Shown here: positions 44,704-54,726 of the stretch, piece by piece | Layout of the letters: each line of letters begins with the position of its first letter | Numbering within the stretch: position 1 is the stretch's first letter | Source: Rhodobacter sp. TJ_12 | GTDB lineage: Bacteria; Pseudomonadota; Alphaproteobacteria; Rhodobacterales; Rhodobacteraceae | Direction of reading: 5' to 3' | Length of the DNA stretch: 64,000 nt | NCBI RefSeq assembly: GCF_020023995.1 | Contig: NZ_NRRD01000004.1 | Location: 162,568-226,567 of the forward strand | Notes under the pieces: generated by a model | The model's input: only the letters and a program-made list of their open reading frames with translations | Databases searched by the model: none | Told to the model about the DNA's origin: nothing | Translations under genes and position numbers: made by a program

Positions 44704-45072
44704 ATGAGCGAATTGAACAAGGAAGAACTGGCCGCACTGGAACGTGAGCGGGCAAAGATCTTCACCCCCGGCTGGTTTGGCGATCTTTTGCGCGGGCAGC
44801 TTGGCTTTGGCGATACGTTCTGGCTTGGCCTGTTTGGTGTTTTGTTGTTCGTCGTGCCCGCCGTGGTGCTGATTGGCGGGCTGCTTTACGCGCTGGCGAC
44901 CCCGGCGACCTTTCCGTTTTTGCGCGTGATTTCCGGGCTTTACGGGCTTTGGGCGCTGGCTATCGTGCAAGCGCTTTTGCGCCGGGGCGTGCGCGGCGCT
45001 TGGCCAGTGATCGGTGTCGTCGCGGCGACAGGGCTTGCACTTTACGCGCTGAGCACCGCCGCCACGCTGTAA
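44704..45072 (+). CDS. Small membrane protein of unknown function
   Basis: 122 residues from ATG 44704 (GGGGAGGCGCAG upstream). A charged 25-residue head (SELNKEELAALERERAKIFTPGWFGDLLRG) leads into three hydrophobic segments at ~40-65, ~72-90 and ~98-118. No family recognised. It ends one base before the stop of the convergent glmM, so the 3' ends of the two transcripts must overlap. Confidence 0.7.
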   Translation: MSELNKEELAALERERAKIFTPGWFGDLLRGQLGFGDTFWLGLFGVLLFVVPAVVLIGGLLYALATPATFPFLRVISGLYGLWALAIVQALLRRGVRGAWPVIGVVAATGLALYALSTAATL

Positions 45073-45073
45073 C

Positions 45074-46420
45074 TTAGGCGGTTTCGCGTTCCACCGCCGC
45101 GACGATCTCGGCCACCGTTTCGGCCAGCATCGCTTCATCTTCGCATTCGGCCATCACCCTGATCAACGGCTCCGTGCCCGATTTGCGGATCAAGATACGG
45201 CCTTTTCCGGCGATGCGGGTCTCGGCAGCAGCGATCACTTTTTGAACCTTTTCGGCCTCAAGCGGTGCCTGACCTGCCTGATACCGGACATTTTGCAACA
45301 TTTGCGGCACGGTTTCGAATTGGCGCACCAGCTCGGAGGCGCGCTGTCCGGTTTCCGCCACCGCCGACAGGAATTGCAGCCCCGCCATCAGCCCGTCGCC
45401 GGTGGTCGCGTAATCGGTCATCACGATATGGCCCGATTGCTCGCCCCCAAGGTTGAAACCGCCTGCGCGCATCCGCTCGACCACATAGCGATCGCCCACC
45501 CCGGTGCGTTCGAGCCCCAGCCCCTTGCCTTGCAAGAACCGCTCTAGCCCAAGGTTCGACATCACCGTGGCCACCAACGCCCCACCGCGCAGCCGCCCGG
45601 CCTCGGCCCAGCGCGCCGCGAACAGCGCCATGATCTGATCGCCATCGGCAACCTGACCGTTTTCATCCAAGATCATCACCCGGTCGGCATCCCCATCAAG
45701 CGCGATCCCCAGATCGGCACCATGGGCGACCACCGCCTCTGCCGCGGTCGATGTATGGGTGGAGCCACAATCTTTGTTGATGTTCAGCCCATTGGGTGCC
45801 ACCCCGACAGAGATCACATCGCAGCCCAATTCCCACAACACCTGCGGCGCGGCCTTATAAGCGGCCCCATGCGCGCAATCGACAACCACCTTCAGCCCCT
45901 TGAGCGTGTCGCGCACCGGAAAGGTGGTTTTGGCATATTCGACATAGCGGCCCAGACCGTCATCGATCCGCTTTGCCCGGCCGATATTTTGCGGCTGCGC
46001 AAGACGGATGTCCCCGGCCACGATCGCCTCGATCTCGGCCTCGGCCTCATCGGACAGTTTGAACCCATCGGGACCGAAGAACTTGATCCCATTGTCTTTG
46101 GCCGGGTTGTGGCTGGCGGAAATCATGATCCCCAGATCGGCCCGCATCGAGCGGGTCAAATAGCCCACGGCGGGTGTCGGCACCGGGCCCAAAAGCAGCA
46201 CATTCATGCCCGTCGAGGTCAGCCCGGCGGTCAGCGCGTTTTCCAGCATATAGCCCGAAAGACGCGTGTCCTTGCCGATCACCACCCGATGCCCATTGCG
46301 GCCATCGCGGCGGAAATAGCGCCCCGCCGCCGCGCCAAGACGCAAGGCCATCTCGGCGGTCATCGGGGCGGTATTGGCCTCTCCGCGCACCCCGTCGGTG
46401 CCAAACAGCTTCCGCGTCAT
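45074..46420 (-). CDS. glmM: Phosphoglucosamine mutase
   Basis: 448 residues, full length. [16 protein letters not shown] at the start; the phospho-serine loop [19 protein letters not shown]; metal-binding [12 protein letters not shown]; sugar-binding GEQSGHIV; and the C-terminal [14 protein letters not shown] phosphate-binding loop. It converts glucosamine-6-P to glucosamine-1-P for peptidoglycan and LPS. Starts in an ATGA overlap with folP; the folP-glmM order is widely conserved. Confidence 0.97.
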   Translation of the reverse strand: MTRKLFGTDGVRGEANTAPMTAEMALRLGAAAGRYFRRDGRNGHRVVIGKDTRLSGYMLENALTAGLTSTGMNVLLLGPVPTPAVGYLTRSMRADLGIMISASHNPAKDNGIKFFGPDGFKLSDEAEAEIEAIVAGDIRLAQPQNIGRAKRIDDGLGRYVEYAKTTFPVRDTLKGLKVVVDCAHGAAYKAAPQVLWELGCDVISVGVAPNGLNINKDCGSTHTSTAAEAVVAHGADLGIALDGDADRVMILDENGQVADGDQIMALFAARWAEAGRLRGGALVATVMSNLGLERFLQGKGLGLERTGVGDRYVVERMRAGGFNLGGEQSGHIVMTDYATTGDGLMAGLQFLSAVAETGQRASELVRQFETVPQMLQNVRYQAGQAPLEAEKVQKVIAAAETRIAGKGRILIRKSGTEPLIRVMAECEDEAMLAETVAEIVAAVERETA

Positions 46421-47433
46421 TGCGCGCCCCCTTTTGTTATTGCGTTATAAAGTCTGACGCCTTGGACGATTTCGGCCACATCATGGACACGGTGCATCTG
46501 CACCCCCTGCCCCAGCCCCGCCAGTGTCACCGCCAAGGTGCCCGGCATTCGCGCCTCTGCCGCCTCGGCCCCGCCGATCGTGCCAATGAAGCGCTTGCGC
46601 GAGACCCCCAGCAAGATCGGGCAGCCAAGGGTATGAAACAGGCTCAGCCCACGCAAAAGCGCCAGATTATGGGCCAGCGTTTTGCCAAAGCCGATGCCGG
46701 GGTCCAGCATCACCCGCGTGCGCGCGATCCCCGCCGCCTCGGCCACCGCCAAACGCGCGGCCAAATGGTCGTAAACATCCAAAAGGACATTGTCGTAATG
46801 CGGGTCCGCCTGCATCGTGGCGGGGGTGCCCTGCGCATGCATCAGGCACAGCGCCGCATCCGAGGCCGCGACCGTTGCAGCCATCGCCGGATCAAAAAGC
46901 ATCGCCGAGACGTCATTCACCAGCCCCGCCCCCGCCTGCACGGCAGCCGCCGCAACGGGTGCCTTGCGCGTATCAATGGAAATCGGCGCGGCATAGCCTT
47001 GCGCACGCAGCGCGGCAATCACCGGGGCGGTGCGGGAAATTTCTTCCTCCACGGGCACTTCCGCCGCGCCGGGGCGGGTGGATTCGCCGCCGATATCCAG
47101 CATATCGGCGCCAGCCCCCGCCAAAGCCTGCGCTTGCGCCAAGGCGGCCTCGGGCGCGTTGAACCGGCCACCATCCGAAAAACTATCGGGCGTGACATTA
47201 AGAATACCCATGATCGAGGGGCGATCAAAAGCCACCCCCGCCAAGGGCGCGCGCGGCGCGGTCAGCCGGGCCTGCACCTCTGCGGGCAGATCAGTCGCGG
47301 GCATCAGCCCCTGCGCGCCCGCACGGCTAAGAACCTCGACATGGCTGAACCAGCACCAGCCCCCGGCCAGCGTCAGCGCGCCAGCGGGGCGGGTGGCATC
47401 GGTGTGAACGATGGGTCGATAATAAAGCGTCAT
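46417..47433 (-). CDS. folP: Dihydropteroate synthase
   Basis: 338 residues, longer than the usual ~280 because of about 70 extra N-terminal residues ([35 protein letters not shown]...). The TIM-barrel core has the two signature segments [18 protein letters not shown] and [16 protein letters not shown], then [27 protein letters not shown] and [10 protein letters not shown]. It joins p-aminobenzoate to the pterin pyrophosphate in folate synthesis. Between folB and glmM; the extension seems normal for Rhodobacterales as I recall it. Confidence 0.95.
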   Translation of the reverse strand: MTLYYRPIVHTDATRPAGALTLAGGWCWFSHVEVLSRAGAQGLMPATDLPAEVQARLTAPRAPLAGVAFDRPSIMGILNVTPDSFSDGGRFNAPEAALAQAQALAGAGADMLDIGGESTRPGAAEVPVEEEISRTAPVIAALRAQGYAAPISIDTRKAPVAAAAVQAGAGLVNDVSAMLFDPAMAATVAASDAALCLMHAQGTPATMQADPHYDNVLLDVYDHLAARLAVAEAAGIARTRVMLDPGIGFGKTLAHNLALLRGLSLFHTLGCPILLGVSRKRFIGTIGGAEAAEARMPGTLAVTLAGLGQGVQMHRVHDVAEIVQGVRLYNAITKGGAQ

Positions 47434-47481
47434 GTGCCTGTCTTGGCGCGCAGGCCCGGCAATGGCAAGGCTTCGCGCGGC

Positions 47482-48393
47482 TTAACGCGCCACGATCTGC
47501 ACGGGCACGCGGCTTCCCGCCGGGGCTGAAACATCCCCGTGAAGTTCAAGCCGGGTCGCCGCAAGCTGTTCGGCCAGCCACAAAATCAGATTGCCTGCAT
47601 CGCGCACTGCGCCCTTGGGGCCGTCCACTGCATCAAGCACAATTTTCGACGGCGCCCAGACCAGCATCTGGCCGTGGCGCATTGCCCAATCGATCTCGGT
47701 CCGGGTGGCTACCACGACACAGCGCGGATCGCGCGCCGCCAGCACCCAGGCGTTTTGCTCGATTGCCAAAAGATCGATGCGGCGCTGGGTCGGGCGATGA
47801 CCGGTTTCGGGCGGCGCTTCCTCGGGCATGCCCACAGCCAAGATCACCGGCACGCCCGAAGCGGCAAGCGCATCCAGCCGGGCCGACAGATCGGGCGCGG
47901 CAATCACATCATTGGAAAGATAGGCCACCACCGGATGCAGCGCGGTCTCATCTTCATGCACCTTCACCGGGGCAGAGGCGCGGGCGCGGACGATCTCCAC
48001 CCCCAGCGCTCCGGGGCCACGATCGAGCTTTTCAATCCGCACGAAGACCCGCATCGCGCGCGGCTCCAGCAAGATCCGCTCGGCCACCCGCTCGGCCAAG
48101 GTCTCCAGCAGGTTCAGCCGCTCGGCGGCCAATTCCGCCGCGATGGCCTCGGTGATGCGATCATAAGACAGAATGCGGTCCACGTCGTCTTCGAGCGGCT
48201 CTGCCGCCGGGCGCACCTCGACCACCACATTGAAATTCAGCCGCTGGCTGTTGCCACGCTCTTGCTGAAACGCGCCGATATCGGCCTCGACCACGTGATC
48301 GCGCAAACTGATCCGGTCGCGCGGGTCGGCAGGGGCCGAGGCCAGCGCACGTTCTTCGGGATGAGCGAAGGCAAGGGAAGTGTCGGATGTCAT
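47482..48393 (-). CDS. folB: Dihydroneopterin aldolase with C-terminal extra domain
   Basis: 303 residues, over twice the usual FolB length (~120). Residues ~25-140 are the FolB domain (DRISLRDHVVEADIGAFQQERGNSQRLNFNVVVEV, DDVDRILSYDRITEAI, LNLLETLAERVAERIL, VRIEKLDRGPGALGVEIVR). The active-site Lys is in EKLDR; the glutamate is at the expected ERG/ETLAE regions. Residues ~145-303 (VVAYLSNDVIAAPDLSARLDAL... ending VPVQIVAR) match no family I know. Upstream of folP by 48 bases, so all three of folB-folP-glmM likely form one operon. Confidence 0.85.
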   Translation of the reverse strand: MTSDTSLAFAHPEERALASAPADPRDRISLRDHVVEADIGAFQQERGNSQRLNFNVVVEVRPAAEPLEDDVDRILSYDRITEAIAAELAAERLNLLETLAERVAERILLEPRAMRVFVRIEKLDRGPGALGVEIVRARASAPVKVHEDETALHPVVAYLSNDVIAAPDLSARLDALAASGVPVILAVGMPEEAPPETGHRPTQRRIDLLAIEQNAWVLAARDPRCVVVATRTEIDWAMRHGQMLVWAPSKIVLDAVDGPKGAVRDAGNLILWLAEQLAATRLELHGDVSAPAGSRVPVQIVAR

Positions 48394-48485
48394 CGGGCCG
48401 CCTTTTTGCCCCGGTATAGAAAAGGGGCGAGCGCGAGCCCACCCCGAAACGTCATTTGCGACCGCTCTTGCGACCTTGGGCCAGC

Positions 48486-49196
48486 TTAACCACCGGCAGT
48501 CTGCAGCGGACGGCGGTAGAACGTGTGCCCGCCGATGCGCACAGTCTTTTCAAACCGGCGCGCCCAAGAGGGATGCACGGCCGGCGTGTGGAAGAAGGTG
48601 GCGCCCCCAGTCAGGCCGCGCGGGGCCCCATCAAGCATGGCACGGGCGATCCGGGCCGAACGGTCCCACGCCTTACGGTCGCGGATGCGGTCCGAGCGGC
48701 CATCGCAGGTCCAGCTAAATTGGCAACCGCGCGAATTGGATTGGTGCACCACCCCGCAAACGCTGCGCGGAAAGCGCGGATCATCGACACGGTTCAGCAC
48801 AACCTCGGCCACCGCGACTTGCCCTGCGACCCCCTCGCCGCGCGCTTCATGATAAAGCGTGTTGGCGAGGCATTGGAATTGCGCATCGCCTTTGGGCGCG
48901 GGCTGGCTGGCCAGCCATGCGGCGGTGATTTTCGCGGGCGGCGTGTCTTTTGCGCGGGTCCAAGGCCAGACAACTTTTTGCGCGGCTCCGGCTTTGGGCA
49001 CGGTGGTCAGCGCCTCCACCCGTGCGGCGGGCACGTCTTCCAGCGCCACACGCTCTTGGAACAAGAGCGCCATCAGCCCCTGCTCGGCGATTTCGCTCGG
49101 ATCGTTCGACTGGCTTACCGTCGTATCGGCACGCGAGCCTGAGGCAAGGGCCAGGAGGATCATCGCCCCCCCCGTCCAGCTTTTCAGCACTGACAT
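48486..49196 (-). CDS. SleB-type cell-wall hydrolase
   Basis: 236 residues. Signal peptide MSVLKSWTGGAMILLALASGSRAD, then a Hydrolase_2/SleB domain at ~110-230: CLANTLYHEARGEGVAGQVAVAEVVLNRV carries the catalytic Glu, and VVHQSNSRGCQFSWTCDGRSD, ATFFHTPAVHPSWAR are family landmarks. Cleaves peptidoglycan glycan strands in the periplasm; in non-spore-formers the role is wall growth or turnover. The N-terminal ~85 residues between signal and domain are not conserved in a way I recognise. Stands alone. Confidence 0.88.
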   Translation of the reverse strand: MSVLKSWTGGAMILLALASGSRADTTVSQSNDPSEIAEQGLMALLFQERVALEDVPAARVEALTTVPKAGAAQKVVWPWTRAKDTPPAKITAAWLASQPAPKGDAQFQCLANTLYHEARGEGVAGQVAVAEVVLNRVDDPRFPRSVCGVVHQSNSRGCQFSWTCDGRSDRIRDRKAWDRSARIARAMLDGAPRGLTGGATFFHTPAVHPSWARRFEKTVRIGGHTFYRRPLQTAGG

Positions 49197-49437
49197 GGTC
49201 TTCTTTCGATAAGGTCATTCGCCCCGGCCATCACCGCGACGCCGGGGGCTTAGCCTAAGCCCGTCAACTTGTCCATAAAACGAAATGGCGCGGCCCATTT
49301 TCGCCTCGAAAAGTGGCGAAAATCCGCGCAAACGGCCGCTGAGTGTCACGACCTCTCACGAACATGCGACTAAAGGTATCGTGGCATGATTACCAGAGTC
49401 TTCGTCGCGTTAACCTTTTTTTGTGCGGTTTTCCGCC

Positions 49438-51975
49438 TCACACCCGCTGGCGTGGCGCCAGCAGGGCGAAATGGGCGGCCGCCAGCCGTGCGACGGGCAC
49501 CCGAAACGGCGAGCACGAAACGTAATCGAACCCCGCCGCCCGACAAAAGGCGATCGATTCGGGGTTGCCGCCATGTTCACCGCACACTGAAATCGTTACA
49601 TCGCCGCGTGCCGCCTTGCCACGCGAGGCGCCCATCAACAGCAATTCGCCCACCGCTTCGACATCCAGAATATGGAACGGATCTTCGGCATAGACGTGCT
49701 GATTGACATAGGCCGACATGAACCGCCCCGCATCGTCGCGCGAGAGACCATAGGTCATCTGCGTCAAATCGTTGGTGCCGAAAGACAGAAAATGCGCATG
49801 TTCGGCGATTTCGCCCGCCCGCAATGCGGCGCGCGGCGTTTCCACCATCACCCCCAGACGATAGGCGAAATCGGCCTTCATCTCGGTGCGCACGGCGGCG
49901 GCCACCGCATCGACGCGGGTTTTCACGATCTCCACCTCACGCGCGGCGGACACCAGCGGGATCATCACCTCGGGCACGACGGGCGCGCCGCGACGGCTGG
50001 CCTCGACCGTCGCTTCAAAGATCGCGCGGGCCTGCATGTCATAAATCTCGGGCACGGTCAGGCCAAGCCGCACGCCGCGCATCCCCAACATCGGGTTGAA
50101 TTCCGAAAGCGCCTCGACCCGGCGGGTGACCTCGGACAGCGGGCGCCCCAAAGCCTCGGCCAGGTCGCGCAGACCTTCGCGGTCATGCGGCAGAAATTCA
50201 TGCAAGGGCGGATCGAACAGCCGAATACAGACCGGCTGCCCCGCCATGATGTCAAACAGCGCGATAAAATCGGCCCGCTGCATCGGCAACAGCCGCTCCA
50301 GCGCGACCCGGCGATCATTGGCCGTATCGGCAAAGATCATCTCGCGCATCACCGTCAGGCGGTCTTCGTCAAAGAACATATGCTCGGTGCGGCACAGCCC
50401 GATCCCATCGGCATCGAACATCCGCGCGGTGCGCGCATCATCGGGCGTGTCGGCATTGGCGCGAATGCCGATGTCACAAACCGTTTCCGCCCAGCGCAGC
50501 AGCGTGCGGAACCCGTCATCCAGCGCCGGTTCCAGCATGTCTGCCACGCCCGCCAACACCTCGCCATTGGTGCCGTCGACGGTGATCTGATCGCCTTCAT
50601 GAAACACCCGCCCGCGTGGGCCGTGCAGGCTGCGCTCGCGCCAGTTGATCTGCACATCCGAACAACCAACGATGCAGGGCAGCCCCAGCCCGCGCGCGAT
50701 CACCGCCGCATGGCTGGTCATGCCGCCGCGTTCGGTCAGCACCGCCACCGCAGCATGCATGCCGCGAATATCCTCGGGCCCGGTTTCACGGCGCACCAAA
50801 ACGCAAGGCTCGCCGCGCGCGGCGCTGGCCTGCGCGGCGGCGGCGGAAAACACGATCCGCCCAACAGCCGCGCCAGGGCTTGCCGCGATGCCAATGGCAA
50901 AGCGATCCCGCGGGCCGCGCGGGTCCACCTGATAGTGCAACAGCTCCGACAGCGCGCGTGGCTCTACCCGCAACAGCGCATCTTCGCGCGAAATCACCTC
51001 ATCCTCGGCCAAGGCCACGGCGATTTTCACCGCCGCGCGGGATGATCGCGCAACCCGCACCGCATCAATCACCGCCACGCGCCCGCCTTCAACGGTGAAT
51101 TCGATCTGCATTTCCTCGCGCAGCCGCGCCCGGCAGATCGCCCCGTAATGGCGCAATTCTTCAAAGGCGGCGGGGGCAAGATCTTCAAGCGCCGGCCCGC
51201 GCGGATCGTGGGTCAGATAAAGCGTATCGGGCGCCGCCGCACGGCCCTGACTTTGGCCCCGAAACCGCCCCGTGATCCGGGGCATGCCGGTCACACTATC
51301 GACGAATTGCATCGTGCCCGAGCCAGAAACCCCCGGCCCGACGCCCAGCGCCATGCGCTGCACCAACAGCCCCAAAACAGCATCGCTTGGCGCGCCCTTC
51401 GCTTCGCGCAGAAGCCGTGCGGTTGTGCCCTCCCACGCGCGCGCCATGGACCGCAACACCTCGGCCAATTGGCGCGCGGGGTCTTGCGGGAATGGGGCCT
51501 CCATCTCGGTTTCAAACGCCGAAAGCGCCGCGCGCAGCGCGCCCGGCCCCGGGGCGCCATCGAACATATCGGGGTCAAGCCGGGCGACATGCACCGCATA
51601 GCTTTGCACGAACCGCAGATAGAGCGCATCCGCCGCCTCATGCCCGTGGCTGTCGGCCAGCTTGCGATGCATCGCATCGTTCATGCCCACATTGAGCACC
51701 GTGCCCGGCCCACCCCATTCGGGGTTTTCCGGGCTGGAGCGCACCGAAACCAGAAAATCTTCGCCAAAATGCGCCACGATCGCCGCCGTATCGGGCAGCA
51801 CCCCCGCCGCAATCGCGCGCACGGTTTCCACCGGCAGCGCCAGCGTCTCGGGCACCGGCATATCAAGCCGAATGAGCCGTTGCAGGCATTTGGCGCGCCA
51901 CCCGTGCCGCACGGTCTTCACCTTTGCGGAAGGCGTCAGCGCGACGAACTCGGTGGCTTCGGCGTTTTTTGGCAT
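49438..51975 (-). CDS. Divergent pyruvate phosphate dikinase-like protein
   Basis: 845 residues, slightly shorter than PPDK (~880-900). Order as in PPDK: ATP-grasp-like region (~30-340), phospho-His domain with GGMTSHAAVIARGLGLPCIVG (catalytic His ~422), and the PEP/pyruvate TIM barrel with GIGLCRTEHMFF, NPMLGMRGVRLG, VETPRAALRAGEIAEHAHFLSFGTNDLTQMTYGLSRDD and CGEHGGNPESIAFCRAAGFDYVSCSPFRVPVARLAAAH (catalytic Cys ~798). The N-terminal GGKGANL loop of PPDK is absent (here HGWRAKC), and RSGARASMPGMMDT reads RSSPENPEWGGPGT. So PEP chemistry looks intact while ATP binding may be altered. It follows glyS, 102 bases downstream. Confidence 0.78.
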   Translation of the reverse strand: MPKNAEATEFVALTPSAKVKTVRHGWRAKCLQRLIRLDMPVPETLALPVETVRAIAAGVLPDTAAIVAHFGEDFLVSVRSSPENPEWGGPGTVLNVGMNDAMHRKLADSHGHEAADALYLRFVQSYAVHVARLDPDMFDGAPGPGALRAALSAFETEMEAPFPQDPARQLAEVLRSMARAWEGTTARLLREAKGAPSDAVLGLLVQRMALGVGPGVSGSGTMQFVDSVTGMPRITGRFRGQSQGRAAAPDTLYLTHDPRGPALEDLAPAAFEELRHYGAICRARLREEMQIEFTVEGGRVAVIDAVRVARSSRAAVKIAVALAEDEVISREDALLRVEPRALSELLHYQVDPRGPRDRFAIGIAASPGAAVGRIVFSAAAAQASAARGEPCVLVRRETGPEDIRGMHAAVAVLTERGGMTSHAAVIARGLGLPCIVGCSDVQINWRERSLHGPRGRVFHEGDQITVDGTNGEVLAGVADMLEPALDDGFRTLLRWAETVCDIGIRANADTPDDARTARMFDADGIGLCRTEHMFFDEDRLTVMREMIFADTANDRRVALERLLPMQRADFIALFDIMAGQPVCIRLFDPPLHEFLPHDREGLRDLAEALGRPLSEVTRRVEALSEFNPMLGMRGVRLGLTVPEIYDMQARAIFEATVEASRRGAPVVPEVMIPLVSAAREVEIVKTRVDAVAAAVRTEMKADFAYRLGVMVETPRAALRAGEIAEHAHFLSFGTNDLTQMTYGLSRDDAGRFMSAYVNQHVYAEDPFHILDVEAVGELLLMGASRGKAARGDVTISVCGEHGGNPESIAFCRAAGFDYVSCSPFRVPVARLAAAHFALLAPRQRV

Positions 51976-52045
51976 CCTGACAAGTCCTTGGCCCGCATTC
52001 AGGATAGGCTTCTGCGCGCGCTTCGCAAGTATGAACGGAACGTAA

Positions 52046-52068
52046 CAGCCCGCCGGAACGGCGGGCTG
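52046..52068 (-). terminator. Stem-loop behind glyS
   Basis: CAGCCCGCC and GGCGGGCTG arms (9 bp) around 5 bases, 10 bases past the glyS stop. The T-run is poor (TGTTACG), so partial termination before the PPDK-like gene is likely. Confidence 0.55.
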
Positions 52069-52077
52069 CGAGGGCGT

Positions 52078-54297
52078 TCAGCCTTCAAGTTTCGTCAGAT
52101 CCGCCACAGAGAGGCAAATCTGACGGATGCGCGAGAGCAGATTAAGCCGATTGCGCCTAACGATGGCGTTTTCGGCATTGATCTGCACGGCGGTGAAGAA
52201 GGCATCGATCGGCGCGCGCAGCTTGGCCATTTCGGCCATCGCAGTAGCGAAATCTTCTGCCGCCATCGCGGGCGCCAGCGCGGCTTCGGCTGCATCAAGC
52301 GCGGCGAAGAGGGTTTTCTCTTCATCGGCCTCGGCAAATTTGACATCGGCGCCGTAGCTGTATTCCACCCCATCCTTCGCCTCGGCTTGGGTCAGGATGT
52401 TGTTGGCGCGTTTGAAACCTTGGATCAGGTTGCCGCCATCTTCGGTTTTCAGGAAGGCGCTCAGCGCTTCGGCGCGTTTGACGACGAGCGTGAGATCATC
52501 CGAGCCGGGCATGGCGAGAACGGCGTCGATCACGTCGTGGCGGATGCCTTCGTCTTTGAGGAACACCTTGAGGCGGTCGTGGAAGAAGGAGATGAGGTCT
52601 TCGGATACATTCGTGCGCCCATCCTGACGCAGCTCAACATCAGGAATTTCGGCCGTTATTGGTCCCAGCATCGTGTTCAACGCTGTCGGATCGGCATCGA
52701 ATTTTTCCGCGAAAGACTTAACGTCATCCACGGCCGTTTTTCCAGCTTGAACGCCGATCCAAATGCAGTTTTTCAAAACGCCATAAGCGAGTTTCTTTGA
52801 CAGAGGAAGTCTCAGATCATTGCTCAAAATGAGACGGATCACCCCAAGCGCGGCGCGGCGCAGGGCGAAGGGGTCTTTCGATCCGGTGGGCTTTTCATCA
52901 ATTGCCCAGAAGCCCGTAAGCGTGTCGATTTTGTCAGCCAGCGCCACGGCAACCGTCACGGGCTCAGACGGCACCGCGTCGCTGGGGCCCAGCGGCGCGT
53001 AATGGCCTTTGCAGGCGTTCGCCACGGTATCCGGCAGCCCCGCTTCGCGCGCGTAATAGCTGCCCATCAGGCCCTGAAGTTCGGGGAATTCGCCCACCAT
53101 GGCCGAGCGCAGATCCGATTTCACCACCCGCGCGGCCTCTGCCGCCAAATCGGGTTGCGCGCCGACCAAGGGCGCAATCTCGCGCGCCAAAGCCTCGATC
53201 CGGTCGATGCGGGCCTTTTGGCTGCCAAGCTTGTTGTGGAAGGTCACATTCGCGAGCCCCGCGCCCATGCCCTCCAGCCCCTCGGATTTCACCAGCCGCA
53301 GGTCATGTTCCCAGAAGAAGCGCGCATCCGACAGCCGCGCCGACAGCACTTTGAGGTTGCCCTTCAAGATAGTCTCGCCATGGTCCGCCGTTTCGCGGTT
53401 CGCCACGGTCACAAACCCCTCGATCCGGCCCGTTTTCGGATTTTTGACCGAGAAGAATTTCTGGTGTTCCTTCATCGAGGTTTGCAGCACCTCGGGCGGC
53501 AGATGCAGGAAGTCATCCGCAATCGCCCCCATCAGCGCGACGGGGAATTCAACCAGCCCCGCAACCTCATTCAAAAGACCTTTGTCTTCCACGAGTTCCA
53601 GCCCCTGCGCAAAGGCCAATTGGCTCGCGTCGTGCCAGATCATCTCGGCGCGTTCTGCCGGATCCAACACCACTTTAGCGGCTTTCAGCTTCGCGGCGTA
53701 ATCCTCGAACCCGGTCACGGCAAAGGATGCAGGGGCCATAAACCGGTGGCCCGCCGTGGTGTCACCTGCGGTGATGCCATCGATGGTCAGCGGCACCACG
53801 GTGCTGCCCGCTTCATCGGACAAAAGGCACAGGATCGAATGCAGCGGGCGCACCCAGCGCAGGCTGCCCGCGCCCCAGCGCATCGATTTCGGCCAAGGGA
53901 AATTGCGGATCACCTTTTCCAGCACTTCGGCAATGATTTCGGGTGCTTGACGGCCCGGCTTTTCCATCACCGCAAACCAGACTTCGCCCTTTTTATCGGC
54001 GCGTTTTTCCAACTGGTCGAGCGTCAGCCCGGTGGAGCGCAGAAAGCCCTCAAGCGCTTTTTCCGGCGCGCTGACCGACGGCCCTTTACGTTCTTCGCGC
54101 AGCGTCGGGCTTTCAGAGGACAGCCCATCGAGCACCAGCACCAACCGCCGCGGCGTTGAAAAGGCCTGCGCGCTGGCATAGGTGAGCCCGGCCTCCACCA
54201 GCCCGTCAGTCACAAGCTTTTTGAGGTTGTCGCGGGCCGCGCCCTGCATGCGGGCGGGGATTTCCTCGGAAAAGAGTTCAATCAGAAGCTCGGGCAT
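52078..54297 (-). CDS. glyS: Glycyl-tRNA synthetase beta subunit
   Basis: 739 residues. MPELLIELFSEEIPARMQ opens the protein as in all bacterial GlyS; KGPSVSAPEKALEGF, EVLEKVIRNFPWPKSMRWG, EVLQTSMKEHQKFFSVKNP, LSDARFFWEHD and AEFPELQGLMGSYYAR-like VGEFPELQGLMGSYYAREAGL are family landmarks. With GlyQ it charges tRNA-Gly (two tRNA-Gly genes lie at 61.7-61.9 kb). Its ATG directly abuts the stop of the small gene separating it from glyQ. Confidence 0.97.
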   Translation of the reverse strand: MPELLIELFSEEIPARMQGAARDNLKKLVTDGLVEAGLTYASAQAFSTPRRLVLVLDGLSSESPTLREERKGPSVSAPEKALEGFLRSTGLTLDQLEKRADKKGEVWFAVMEKPGRQAPEIIAEVLEKVIRNFPWPKSMRWGAGSLRWVRPLHSILCLLSDEAGSTVVPLTIDGITAGDTTAGHRFMAPASFAVTGFEDYAAKLKAAKVVLDPAERAEMIWHDASQLAFAQGLELVEDKGLLNEVAGLVEFPVALMGAIADDFLHLPPEVLQTSMKEHQKFFSVKNPKTGRIEGFVTVANRETADHGETILKGNLKVLSARLSDARFFWEHDLRLVKSEGLEGMGAGLANVTFHNKLGSQKARIDRIEALAREIAPLVGAQPDLAAEAARVVKSDLRSAMVGEFPELQGLMGSYYAREAGLPDTVANACKGHYAPLGPSDAVPSEPVTVAVALADKIDTLTGFWAIDEKPTGSKDPFALRRAALGVIRLILSNDLRLPLSKKLAYGVLKNCIWIGVQAGKTAVDDVKSFAEKFDADPTALNTMLGPITAEIPDVELRQDGRTNVSEDLISFFHDRLKVFLKDEGIRHDVIDAVLAMPGSDDLTLVVKRAEALSAFLKTEDGGNLIQGFKRANNILTQAEAKDGVEYSYGADVKFAEADEEKTLFAALDAAEAALAPAMAAEDFATAMAEMAKLRAPIDAFFTAVQINAENAIVRRNRLNLLSRIRQICLSVADLTKLEG

Positions 54298-54726
54298 TTA
54301 CTCGGTCCCCGCAAGGTCGCTTGGTTGTTGCCAGACGAAGGCCCGGCCATCGGGATAGACGGCGACGACACGATCCACCCCGGGGGCGATATCGCGCGCG
54401 CTGAGGAAAGCCACCGCTTCCCCGGTTTCAAGATCGGCACCGATCCGGCCCGCATCATAGCAGCCGAAATCAGGCGGCGCGGCCAATGGATGGGCCGCGT
54501 CATAGACGGTGAAAGTTTCGGTCAAGAGCCCAAGGCTCAAGGGCGTGCGAAAACAGGCGCGAAAATCGACCGGCGCGCCGGTTTCGCCCACCGCCTGCCA
54601 CGCCTCTGACAAGATCGGCTCGGGCCGCCCGGTGATAAGCGAGGTCAGCGCCACCGGCGCGGGCACAGAGGCCATCGCCCCACTTGCAAGCCCCAGCGCC
54701 GCCAAAGTCACGGCCAGCGGTTTCAC
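54298..54726 (-). CDS. Small exported protein between glyQ and glyS (DUF6446-like)
   Basis: 142 residues from a GTG at 54726 that overlaps the glyQ stop (GTGA). It opens with a hydrophobic, signal-like segment ([20 protein letters not shown]), then a compact region ([76 protein letters not shown]). Rhodobacterales commonly have a one-gene insert of this kind between glyQ and glyS; I believe it is DUF6446, from memory. The two cysteines (RACF and GCYD) could pair in the periplasm. Function unknown. Confidence 0.7.
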   Translation of the reverse strand: MKPLAVTLAALGLASGAMASVPAPVALTSLITGRPEPILSEAWQAVGETGAPVDFRACFRTPLSLGLLTETFTVYDAAHPLAAPPDFGCYDAGRIGADLETGEAVAFLSARDIAPGVDRVVAVYPDGRAFVWQQPSDLAGTE

